Assembly (NCBI RefSeq): GCF_000719865.1 | Contig: NZ_JOID01000002.1 | Location: forward strand, 230,455-294,454 | Length of the DNA stretch: 64,000 bases | Source: Streptomyces albus subsp. albus | Lineage (GTDB): Bacteria > Actinomycetota > Actinomycetes > Streptomycetales > Streptomycetaceae | Reading direction: 5' to 3' | Program-made: the position numbers and the translations under genes | Shown here: positions 51,433-58,898 of the stretch, one piece after another | Layout of the letters: every line of letters starts with the position of its first letter | Numbering within the stretch: position 1 is the stretch's first letter | Notes under the pieces: model-generated | Told to the model about the DNA's origin: nothing | Seen by the model: only the letters and a program-made list of their open reading frames with translations | Database searches by the model: none

Positions 51433-52107
51433 TCAGGGCCACAGCAGTTCCCGTTTCCAGACGGTGTCCCCGGCGGTGCCACGGGGGTTCTCCCTGAGAT
51501 ACCGCACACGGTGGTGGACGCGGTCCGTGCTCGCCTGCCAGAACTCCACTTCGGCGGGGGTGATCGCGTAGAGGGTCCAGCTCGGCGGGCACGGCACCCG
51601 GTCCGCGTGGAGCGCGTCGAGCCGCTCGAACTCCTCGTGCGCGGTGCGGCGGTCCGGCAGCGGGCCGGGCCGGTGCAGATGGGCGGCGAGCCGGGAACCA
51701 CGGCCGCGCTCGGCGAAGTCGCGCTCGGAGGCGTCCCGGTCCAGGCCGGAAGCCGTCCCCGTGAGCCGCACCTGCCGGCCGGTGGCGGGCCAGTAGAAGT
51801 GGGCTGCGACGTGCGGATTCGACGCGATATCGACTCCCTTGCGGCTGTCGGCCGGAGTGGCGAAAAACAGCCGGTCGCTGTCGATGTCCTTCACCAGCAG
51901 GACCCGGCTCGACGGAAGTCCCCCGGCGCCGACCGTGCACAGGCTCATCGCGTGGGGTTCCGGTTGCCCGGCCGCGTGCGCCGCGAGGATCCACTCGGCC
52001 ACCATCGGCACGGGATTTTCCGGAAGCTCGGATTCCTTGACATCAATCGGTCCGGCGTTCGCGAAGACGGAAATCCTTCGGAGTCTGTCCCGCATCGTTT
52101 CGGTCAT
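51433..52107 (-). CDS. Pyridoxine/pyridoxamine 5'-phosphate oxidase-like flavoenzyme
   Basis: A 224-residue protein with the PdxH/PhzG layout: 'AAHAAGQPEPHAMSLCTVGAGGLPSSRVLLVKDIDSDRLFFATPADSRKGVDIASNPHVAAHFYWPATGRQVRLTGTA' (FMN-binding split barrel). The C-terminal end is 'VEFWQASTDRVHHRVRYLRE...WKRELLWP', where the R-H...R-L..P tail is typical. It may raise PLP supply for the transaminase, or oxidise a pathway intermediate as PhzG does. The ATG at 52107 follows CAGGAA. Confidence 0.88.
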   Translation of the reverse strand: MTETMRDRLRRISVFANAGPIDVKESELPENPVPMVAEWILAAHAAGQPEPHAMSLCTVGAGGLPSSRVLLVKDIDSDRLFFATPADSRKGVDIASNPHVAAHFYWPATGRQVRLTGTASGLDRDASERDFAERGRGSRLAAHLHRPGPLPDRRTAHEEFERLDALHADRVPCPPSWTLYAITPAEVEFWQASTDRVHHRVRYLRENPRGTAGDTVWKRELLWP

Positions 52108-52276
52108 GCTTCGGTTCCTGCCCTTGGTGCGGACCGTGCCGGAGGTGCTCCGGACGGGACTTGCTTTTCGGGGGAATAGCTGATTCCGGGGCGTGCCGCT
52201 TCCGCCGGGTATTCCGAATTGCGGACCGTTCCGGGAATTCGGTGCATACGGAATGCCGGCGGCGGGGCCTCCGCCC

Positions 52277-53236
52277 TCACGCCGCGCGGCCGGGGGCCTG
52301 CACGGCGGCCAGCGCCCGGCAGATCTCGGCGGCCGCGGTGCGCCCCTCGGCGGCCATGGTGCCCGCCTGGTGCAGATGGAACCGGCGCACGGCCTCCCGC
52401 AGCTCCGCCAGGCTCATGCGCCCCGCGTCGAGCGCGGCCGTCGCCGCGCCGAGGAATCCGTCCAGGTCGACCAGCAGCATGAGGCTGTAGAAGTCGTCGC
52501 CCAGCCGCTCCCGGCTCGCGGACCCCGCGGTCGACCGGGGGATGCGGTAGCCCGCGGTCACATCCGGCAGGAAGCCGAGGCCGGTGCCGCCGGCGAGCAG
52601 GCGGAACCAGGCGTGGGCGTCCTCGGAGACCGCGGTGTGCGGGAAGGGGTGACGCGACGCCAGGCCGGTGCGCACGGCGACCGTGCTGGTGAGGGTGACG
52701 TAGCCGGTGACGGTGCCGATGGGCAGCCAGCCGTCGGGGCCCTGCACCGGGTCGGTGTCCAGGGCGTCCAGGATCTCCCGCACCGAGGGGGTGATCTCGT
52801 CCCGCGGCACCGGCTTGTCGTGCTCGTCGATCACCTCGAACGCGGAGTAGAGGAAGTCGGTCCCGGGCTCCTCGGCGAACCGGCGACGGGTGCGGTCGAG
52901 CCGCTCCGGGTCGGCCAGGTCGTCGGAGTCCTGGAACAGGACGAACGGCGCCTGCCGGGCCGCCGCCCAGCGGACCCCCTCGTTGCGGGCGCTCCCCGGG
53001 CCGCCGTTCCGGTCCTGCCGCACGACGTGCAGGCGCTCCGGGTCCAGGGCGGCGATCCCGGCGAGCCGGGCGCCGGCGCCGGTGTCCGGAGAGGCGTCGT
53101 CCACGATGACCGCTCGCCAGCCGGTGTCCGACTGTGCCAGCAGACTGCGCACCGTCCGCTCCAGGTAATCCCAGGCCCGGGGCCCGTCCCCGTAATGCGG
53201 GACGACGAACACGGGCGATCCGGCTAACGGATCCAC
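52277..53236 (-). CDS. GT2-type glycosyltransferase
   Basis: A 319-residue protein. The GT-A fold reads 'PVFVVPHYGDGPRAWDYLERTVRSLLAQSDTGWRAVIVDDASPD', 'HVVRQDRNGGPGSARNEGVRWA', with the DxD-like 'FVLFQDSDDLADPERL' and acceptor-side 'HTAVSEDAHAWFRLLAGG'. It probably transfers a sugar to the pathway product or to a carrier. GTG at 53236 follows GAGGAG by 6 nt. Codon 4 is TTA (53225-53227). It is the first gene of the leftward phosphonate transcript. Confidence 0.9.
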   Translation of the reverse strand: MDPLAGSPVFVVPHYGDGPRAWDYLERTVRSLLAQSDTGWRAVIVDDASPDTGAGARLAGIAALDPERLHVVRQDRNGGPGSARNEGVRWAAARQAPFVLFQDSDDLADPERLDRTRRRFAEEPGTDFLYSAFEVIDEHDKPVPRDEITPSVREILDALDTDPVQGPDGWLPIGTVTGYVTLTSTVAVRTGLASRHPFPHTAVSEDAHAWFRLLAGGTGLGFLPDVTAGYRIPRSTAGSASRERLGDDFYSLMLLVDLDGFLGAATAALDAGRMSLAELREAVRRFHLHQAGTMAAEGRTAAAEICRALAAVQAPGRAA

Positions 53237-53726
53237 AGGGGTCTCCTCATGTTCTGAACAAACCGGCTCCACCGCGGTGCGGGGTGGCCGGGCGGACGGG
53301 AGCGCGGCGTATTCCGGCGCGGAACCGGTGCCGGACGCTCCATATCACGGTGACACCCCTGAACAACGAAGTGCGATTTCCCGGGGAAGTGCGGATGCCC
53401 GGCCCGGTGGCCCGGGTGATAGCGCTTGCAACAATCTCCGAGCGCGCACGAGATTGTCAAGGACTGCCGGGAACGGACTGCGGCCGTCTCCATTCCCTCT
53501 CGAACTGCCTTGCGCCCTCCGCCGGCGTCCGGCCATAATGCACTGCCGCCGCATCGAGGCGCGCCGCTTTTCTCCGTCCGTGTAAGTTCCGAACTGCCGG
53601 CAGTGGCGGCCGAGCCGCATTTCCGCGCCCCACCGAGAGGGTCACTTCCCCGGTGGCGTACGCCCCTCGCTGCCGCGCTCCACTCGACCGGGCACCGGCC
53701 CGTCCGATCACGAGAGGTGGGCCAAC
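53237..53726. promoter_or_regulatory. 490-nt divergent promoter region with inverted repeat
   Basis: No gene is supported. An inverted repeat CTTGCAACAATCTC (53425-53438) / GAGATTGTCAAG (53450-53461) lies in the least GC-rich part. Its right arm, read on the minus strand, contains TTGACA, a consensus-like -35. A perfect GTTC-T-GAAC lies near 53255. The region separates the leftward and rightward phosphonate operons and probably controls both. Confidence 0.5.
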
Positions 53727-55010
53727 GTGACGCCAGGGGACCTCCGGCGCGACCGGATACGTGTCCCGGCCGCCCTGAGTACCGGGCTGCTGCTGAACGC
53801 CGCCTTCGCCGGCCTGATGAGCGTGACGCTGCCCCTCTGGCTGGCCGACCGCGGCCACGGCAAGGGCGGCATCGCCGCCTTCTTCCTGCTCACGGCGGTC
53901 ACCGCGGCGGCGCTCAACCTGCTGGTCGGACGGCGCGTGCGGAACTGGGCCCGCGTGGTGCGCACCGCCGCCGCCGTCTCCGTGGCCGGCCTGGCGGCCC
54001 TGTCCTATCTCCCCTGGTCCTGGACGGTCTTCCCGGCCGGTGCCGCCACGATGGCGATGAGCCTCGTCTATCCCCAGTACATGGCGGCGGCACAGCAGTT
54101 GGCCGGCCCCGCCTCGGAACTGCGCGTGGTGGCGCAACTGCGCACCCTCTACGTGACCGGCTACGTCGCCGGCCTGGGCCTGTTCAGCGTGGTCAGCGCG
54201 CTCGACGGATACGCGGCGGTGCTGCGGCCCGTCAACTGGGGGCTGCTGATCGGAGCCGTCATCGCCCTGCTGCGCAGGCCGACCGTACCGCCCCCCGTTC
54301 CGGCGGACGGCGCGACCGGGGAAGAGACCGGGGCACGGTCCGGGGAACAGCCGGGCGAGCGGGCCGGTGAACCGGCGCCGGCCGGGAAGCGCTCGGTACC
54401 GGCCGGAACCGGCCTGTGGGTGCTCGGCTGCGCCGTCACCGCGATCGTGCTGCTGCGCGCCGCCGACAGCCTGCGCGGCGTCTACCTCCCGCTGTACGTG
54501 CTGCACAGCGGGTGGTCCGAGCAATGGGTCTCCATCCTGTTCGCCGTGACCGTGATCGTCGAGATCGCCGTGCTGCGCCCGCTGGGCCGCGTCGGCGGCC
54601 GCTACCGCGACGGTGCGGTGCTGGCGCTGATCGCGGTGATCGGCGGTGTCTCCTTCCTGCTGGTCGTCATCGGCGGCGGCCGCCCCGTGCTGCTGATCTC
54701 GCAGATCGTGTACGCGGTGTTCACGGCGGGCTTCCAGGCCGTCGGGATGACCCTGCTGGGCCGGCTGCTGAAGACCGGCGCCGTCGGCGGCGCCAGCCTC
54801 TACACGGCGGCGGTGCAGATCGGTTCGGCGGCCGGCGTCCTGGCACCGCTGGCCGTCAGCGGCTACTCGTCGGCGACCTTCGCCATCGCGGCGGCCTTCT
54901 GCGCCGTCTCCTGCCTGCTGCTCGTCCTCGTACCCCCCGACCGGGCCGGCCGCCGCACCGGGCGGTGGCGCGACCGGACCCCGGCCGGCGCCGCGACCGC
55001 GTCACGGTGA
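53727..55010 (+). CDS. MFS exporter (sugar-efflux-like)
   Basis: A 427-residue permease with about 12 segments and a charged Glu/Gly/Arg linker around residues 190-215. N-terminal half: 'AALSTGLLLNAAFAGLMSVTLPLWLADRGHGKGGIAAFFLLTAVTAAALNLLVGRRVRNW'. C-terminal half: 'LRAADSLRGVYLPLYVLHSGWSEQWVSILFAVTVIVEIAVLRPLGRVGGRY...LLISQIVYAVFTAGFQAVGMTLLGRLL'. It resembles SetA-type sugar/glycoside efflux pumps, fitting export of a glycosylated phosphonate. GTG start at 53727 after AGAGGTGGG. Confidence 0.88.
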   Translation: MTPGDLRRDRIRVPAALSTGLLLNAAFAGLMSVTLPLWLADRGHGKGGIAAFFLLTAVTAAALNLLVGRRVRNWARVVRTAAAVSVAGLAALSYLPWSWTVFPAGAATMAMSLVYPQYMAAAQQLAGPASELRVVAQLRTLYVTGYVAGLGLFSVVSALDGYAAVLRPVNWGLLIGAVIALLRRPTVPPPVPADGATGEETGARSGEQPGERAGEPAPAGKRSVPAGTGLWVLGCAVTAIVLLRAADSLRGVYLPLYVLHSGWSEQWVSILFAVTVIVEIAVLRPLGRVGGRYRDGAVLALIAVIGGVSFLLVVIGGGRPVLLISQIVYAVFTAGFQAVGMTLLGRLLKTGAVGGASLYTAAVQIGSAAGVLAPLAVSGYSSATFAIAAAFCAVSCLLLVLVPPDRAGRRTGRWRDRTPAGAATASR

Positions 55011-55084
55011 CCGCACCCCGCCGCCTCACGACCCGGTGCCGTCCGGACCGGGCCACCCTTCGGAAGAAACGGGCACGCCTCCAG

Positions 55085-56704
55085 ATGAACCCGCTTGACC
55101 ACGACGCCGGCCGGGACAGCTCGGTGCGCGCCCTGCGCGCCGCGATGACCTGGGCGGCGGGCGCCCCCGGAGCCCCTCCGGCCCTCACCCCCGAACACCT
55201 TCCCCGGGTGCTGGAGCTCCTGGACGCCCACCGCCTGGACGCGCGGTTCCTGCGCCGCGTCGACGCCGAGGGCCCGCGGACGTTCGGGGACGATCTGGTC
55301 CGCAGGGTCCGGGAACGACAGGAGCACACCGCCGCGGGCGTCGCCCGGCGCATCGCCCTCGCCCGCCGGGTGGCCGACCGGTTACGGCGCGACGGAGCCG
55401 CCCAAGTCCTCGTGCCGGTCAAGGGCTTCACCCTGTACGGCCGGACCGGGGACCCCGCCCATCTGCGGCGCAGCGGCGACCTGGACATCGTGTCCGACGA
55501 GCCGCAGCAGCTGGTGGACGTCCTGACCCGCGACGGATTCGTCCCGGAGGGCGAGCTCGACATCCTGGACGAGTACTGCCGGCTGCGCAGCCCCGACGGC
55601 CAACTCGTCGAGGTGCACTCCCATGTGCGGGTGCCCCGGCTGCCCGACGGCGTCGGCCCGTCCGACTGCGATCCCCGGCGGCACCCCGGCGACTGGCTCC
55701 AGCCGTGGCACCTGGAGACGTACCACCTGGGGCAGAAGCGGCTGGCCGAGCTGATGGACACCGGCGACAACGCGGCCGGCCTTCCGCTGCTGCGGCCGGA
55801 GCCCGCGCTGCTGGCGCAGGTGTGCCACGCCTTCGGCGACTACGTGACGGCGGCGTTCCCGCTGCCGGCGGCCACCGTACGCCTCGACGAGATCGCGGCC
55901 GGGGCCGACTACGCCGCGCTGCCGGACTTCCGCCCCGGCCTCCTGGCCGAACTGACGGCCGAGACCGGCGCCCACGACGCGGTGGCCTTCTTCCGGTCGA
56001 TGGCGGTGGCCCTGCTGGGCACCGACCCGCTGGCCGGCGCGGGGCTGCCCGGTAGCTGCGAACCCCGCGCGTTCTTCCCCGTGGACGCCTGGTGGGACGG
56101 CGTCGACGGCTATGTCGTCGACCGGGGCTGGGATCCCGGGCAGCTCCTCGTCCGCGACCGCACGGCGATCCCGGCGTTGCTGGACCGCTTCGACGCCCCG
56201 GCCCCGGAACTCCTCGCACCGGGCGACACCCACCGGGTGACGGCGCCCGGCGGCGGGGCCGCGGGGCGCAGTGTCCACCGTGCGGTTCCCGGCCACGCGT
56301 TCGACGTGGAGGCCCGCCTCACGCGCACGTCCGACGGCGGCCTCACCGTGGTCGTCTCCCTCCCCGCGGCCGGTCCGGGGGAGTTCTCGGCGCTCTCGCT
56401 GAACTTCGGCGACTACCGCTACGAGTGCTTCCACGAACCGGACGGCGACCGGTTCCGCCATGACGACTACTCCCTGACCGATCCCGGCGGCAACGGCTTC
56501 ACCACCCGCTTCACCCGCGGCGACGGCCGGGACGTCTTCGAGGCGCACCTTCCCCGCACCGCGCTGGGCGCTCCCGAGGACGGCGTGGTGCCGCTCCTCC
56601 TGGGGGCGCGGCACCAGCGCGCCGGCTGGGGCCGCATGCTCGGCGGAGCCGTCCTTCCGCTGCGCCTGCGGCTGCCGGAGCGACCGCACGGCACCCGTGC
56701 CTGA
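55085..56704 (+). CDS. PF14907-type nucleotidyltransferase with extra C-terminal domain
   Basis: About 539 residues from the ATG at 55085. A coupled GTG at 55007 overlaps the MFS stop but adds 26 codons with weaker GC bias. The nucleotidyltransferase signature is 'AQVLVPVKGFTLYGRTGDPAHLRRSGDLDIVSDEPQQLVDVL' (K-G and D-x-D metal pair). A helical middle follows, then a C-terminal beta-rich domain ('DVEARLTRTSDGGLTVVVSLPAAGPGEFSALSLNFGDYRYECFHE'). Such enzymes transfer nucleotides to small molecules or peptides; the target is unknown. Codon 100 is TTA (55382-55384). Confidence 0.8.
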   Translation: MNPLDHDAGRDSSVRALRAAMTWAAGAPGAPPALTPEHLPRVLELLDAHRLDARFLRRVDAEGPRTFGDDLVRRVRERQEHTAAGVARRIALARRVADRLRRDGAAQVLVPVKGFTLYGRTGDPAHLRRSGDLDIVSDEPQQLVDVLTRDGFVPEGELDILDEYCRLRSPDGQLVEVHSHVRVPRLPDGVGPSDCDPRRHPGDWLQPWHLETYHLGQKRLAELMDTGDNAAGLPLLRPEPALLAQVCHAFGDYVTAAFPLPAATVRLDEIAAGADYAALPDFRPGLLAELTAETGAHDAVAFFRSMAVALLGTDPLAGAGLPGSCEPRAFFPVDAWWDGVDGYVVDRGWDPGQLLVRDRTAIPALLDRFDAPAPELLAPGDTHRVTAPGGGAAGRSVHRAVPGHAFDVEARLTRTSDGGLTVVVSLPAAGPGEFSALSLNFGDYRYECFHEPDGDRFRHDDYSLTDPGGNGFTTRFTRGDGRDVFEAHLPRTALGAPEDGVVPLLLGARHQRAGWGRMLGGAVLPLRLRLPERPHGTRA

Positions 56705-56827
56705 GGCGGCCCGGTGGTCCGTCCCGGTCCGCCGGCGCCGCCCCGGAAGCGCGCGGGCGGGGGAGACGGGCCGCCTCCCGGCACCGGCCGGGGCCGTTCA
56801 GCGACCAGTGATGGAGGGGGAGTTGTT

Positions 56828-57541
56828 GTGATCATTTCCGTGGCCGGCACCGACGGCGCCGGCAAGTCGACCGTCACCCGGCGGGTCCACGCCCTGCTCG
56901 ACACCCCGGAACGTCCCGTGCGGAGGGTCGACCGCTGGGACATCGTGGACAACCCCGCGTATCCGGCCGCCCGGTTCATGCGCCCGGATGTCCCCGACAC
57001 CCGGCTGTGCGTGGCGGAGATGCCCACCACGTCACGGTTCCTCTTCCTGATGTGGTCGATCGGCCTGGCCCTGACCGGGAACGAGGCGATGCCCGGCGGA
57101 CAGCCCGTGCTGCTGGACGGCTACTGGATGAAGCACGCCGCGAGCGAGACGGTGTACGGCCTCGACCGCGCCTGGACGGAGAGCGTGACGGCCGGACTGC
57201 CCCGCTCCGACCTGGTGTTCTACCTGCGGCTCGACCCGGCCGTGGCCTGGGAGCGCAAGCGCGGGCGGGACGTCGTCCCCTACGAGTGCGGGATGGACCC
57301 CGACTGCTCGGAGCGGAGCTTCCTCTCCCATCAGCAGGAGATCCTCAAAGTGCTCGACTCCTGGGCCGAACGGGACGGTTGGACGGAGATCGACGCCGCG
57401 GCCCCCCTGGACGAGGTGGTGGCCGCCGTCGCCGGCGGAATCGGAGCCGCCCTCGCGGCTCCGCGCCCCGGTGGGCCGCCGGCCGTGCCGGGAACGACCC
57501 GTCCGGACCCGAGCTCGAGAAAGCAGGACGTGCCCTCATGA
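56828..57541 (+). CDS. Thymidylate-kinase-like P-loop kinase
   Basis: A 237-residue protein. The Walker A motif lies at the very start, 'IISVAGTDGAGKSTVTRRVHALL'. 'RVDRWDIVDNPAYPAARFM', 'PVLLDGYWMKHAASETVYGLD' (D-G-Y in place of DRY) and 'SDLVFYLRLDPAVAWERKRGRD' follow the dTMP-kinase pattern. As a cluster gene it is more likely a phosphonate, nucleotide or phosphosugar kinase than housekeeping Tmk. GTG at 56828 follows GGAGGGGGAG by 5 nt. It overlaps the HAD gene by ATGA. Confidence 0.85.
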   Translation: MIISVAGTDGAGKSTVTRRVHALLDTPERPVRRVDRWDIVDNPAYPAARFMRPDVPDTRLCVAEMPTTSRFLFLMWSIGLALTGNEAMPGGQPVLLDGYWMKHAASETVYGLDRAWTESVTAGLPRSDLVFYLRLDPAVAWERKRGRDVVPYECGMDPDCSERSFLSHQQEILKVLDSWAERDGWTEIDAAAPLDEVVAAVAGGIGAALAAPRPGGPPAVPGTTRPDPSSRKQDVPS

Positions 57542-58314
57542 ACGGCTTCCCTCTGGCGGAAACGGGCCTCCCGCCCCGCGCGGCGGACATCTGGCGCGAG
57601 CACGCGGACGGCTCTCTCGGCCGGTACGGACGCGCCCTGCTGTTCGACCTCGACGGCACGCTGGTCGACTCGGCGGCGGCCGTGGAGCGCCATACCCGGG
57701 CCTGGGCGGCGCGCTGCCGGCTCGACGCCGACCAGGTGCTGGACCGGTCCCACGGCCTCCGGGACAGCGATCTCGTCGCCCTGCTGGCCCCCACCCGCGA
57801 CCATGCGGAGGAAGTGGCCTGGCTGCACGACATCTCCTGCCGTGACACGCGGGGCGTCGGGCCGGTCCCCGGCGCCGCGGCCCTGCTCGCCCCGCTGGTC
57901 CCCCGGGACTGGGCGGTGGTCACGTCCGGCGCGCGCGAGGTGGCCCTGGGCCGGCTGGCGGCGGCGGGACTGCCGGCGCCCCGGGTCCTGGTGGCCGCCG
58001 AGGACGTGGCCGCCGGGAAGCCGGCCCCCGAGGGCTATCTGCTGGCCGCACACCGGCTCGGAGTCCCGCCTTCCGAGTGTCTCGCCTTCGAGGACGCGGA
58101 GGTCGGGGTCGCCGCCGCCCGGGCGGCGGGGGCGGCCGTGGTGCGGGTCGGCGGCACGGGCGACCCCGGCGTCACCGACCTCCGCGCGGTCTCGGTCACC
58201 CCGGAGGCCGGCCGTACGGGACGACGGCTCGCCGTGCGGGTCGCCGGCGGGCGGCGGGGGGCCGCCCCCGGCCGGGCACCGCATCCGCCGGAGGGGGGCG
58301 GCACGGGCTGCTGA
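57538..58314 (+). CDS. HAD-superfamily phosphatase/phosphoglucomutase-like
   Basis: A 258-residue protein. Motif I is 'ALLFDLDGTLVDSAAAVERHTRAWAARC' (nucleophile and acid Asp), motif II 'WAVVTSGAREVALGRLAAAGL', motif III Lys in 'AAEDVAAGKPAPEGYLLAAHRLGV' and motif IV 'CLAFEDAEVGVAAARAAGAAVV'. The cap resembles GPP and beta-phosphoglucomutase types. It may remove a protecting or activating phosphate from the product, complementing the upstream kinase. The C-terminal 40 residues are Arg/Gly-rich and disordered. It is the last gene of the rightward operon. Confidence 0.9.
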   Translation: MNGFPLAETGLPPRAADIWREHADGSLGRYGRALLFDLDGTLVDSAAAVERHTRAWAARCRLDADQVLDRSHGLRDSDLVALLAPTRDHAEEVAWLHDISCRDTRGVGPVPGAAALLAPLVPRDWAVVTSGAREVALGRLAAAGLPAPRVLVAAEDVAAGKPAPEGYLLAAHRLGVPPSECLAFEDAEVGVAAARAAGAAVVRVGGTGDPGVTDLRAVSVTPEAGRTGRRLAVRVAGGRRGAAPGRAPHPPEGGGTGC

Positions 58315-58420
58315 GACAGGCCCGACGGCAGCGCACCGCACTGCTCTGCACCACTCCGCACCGGATCGCCCGCAGCGCACCGCGTCGCGTTCGGCGTCCA
58401 GGTCCACCGGAAACGCGGAA

Positions 58421-58442
58421 GCCCCCGGCCAGGGCAGGGGGC
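58421..58442 (-). terminator. Terminator after tRNA-Arg
   Basis: GCCCCC/GGGGGC stem with a 10-nt loop, 28 nt downstream of the tRNA 3' end on the minus strand, followed by TTCCGCGTTTCC. Confidence 0.55.
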
Positions 58443-58469
58443 GAAGGTCCGCGCACAGCGCGGTGTTTG

Positions 58470-58542
58470 CGCCCCCGGCAGGACTCGAACCTGCGGCCAA
58501 GTGCTTAGAAGGCACCTGCTCTATCCACTGAGCTACGGGGGC
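58470..58542 (-). tRNA. tRNA-Arg (anticodon TCT)
   Basis: A 73-nt cloverleaf read on the minus strand. Acceptor arms are GCCCCCG and CGGGGGC with discriminator G. The D-arm is around AGCTCAGTGGATAGAGC. The anticodon loop is CTTCTAA between GGTGC and GCACT, and the T-arm is CAGGTTCGAGTCCTG. CCA is not encoded. It lies at the right border of the phosphonate genes. Confidence 0.97.
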
Positions 58543-58898
58543 CGGATGGCGGCCTCGGTGGCCTGGAGCCCCGGTACCAGCGGGCCCGACCGCGCTGCGG
58601 GCGGTGGTGCCGGTGCCCGGAGATCGGCGGACCTTGGCCTTGCCTTGCCGGGACAAGGATAGGGCTCCGCGCACCTCGTCCCGCTTGCTTCACCTCCGTG
58701 ACACCTTGTGGAGTTTCGGTGAAGCGAACCGATAATCGCAGGCAGGTACGAATCTCGCATCGCTTTTCACGCCTCAACCGTCGGGTGTTGTGCACTCGTT
58801 ATGCCTGACCCCCGGGGGTCACAGCCGTATCACGATCTCCCGGCGCGCAGGACAGTCATACGCTTCAAAAACCTACTAAAACCGGGCATTCTTCGCAT
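58543..58898. other. 356-nt interval between tRNA-Arg and the GTPase operon
   Basis: No gene is supported. The GC content falls noticeably over 58690-58890, which should hold the divergent promoters of the tRNA and of the GTPase operon. CTCCACAAGG lies near 58705 on the minus strand. Confidence 0.5.

Noticed and set aside
58470..58542. tRNA-Arg as an integration site for a mobile phosphonate island
   Set aside because: No integrase gene and no visible direct repeat of the tRNA 3' end at the other side of the cluster. Kept only as the cluster boundary.
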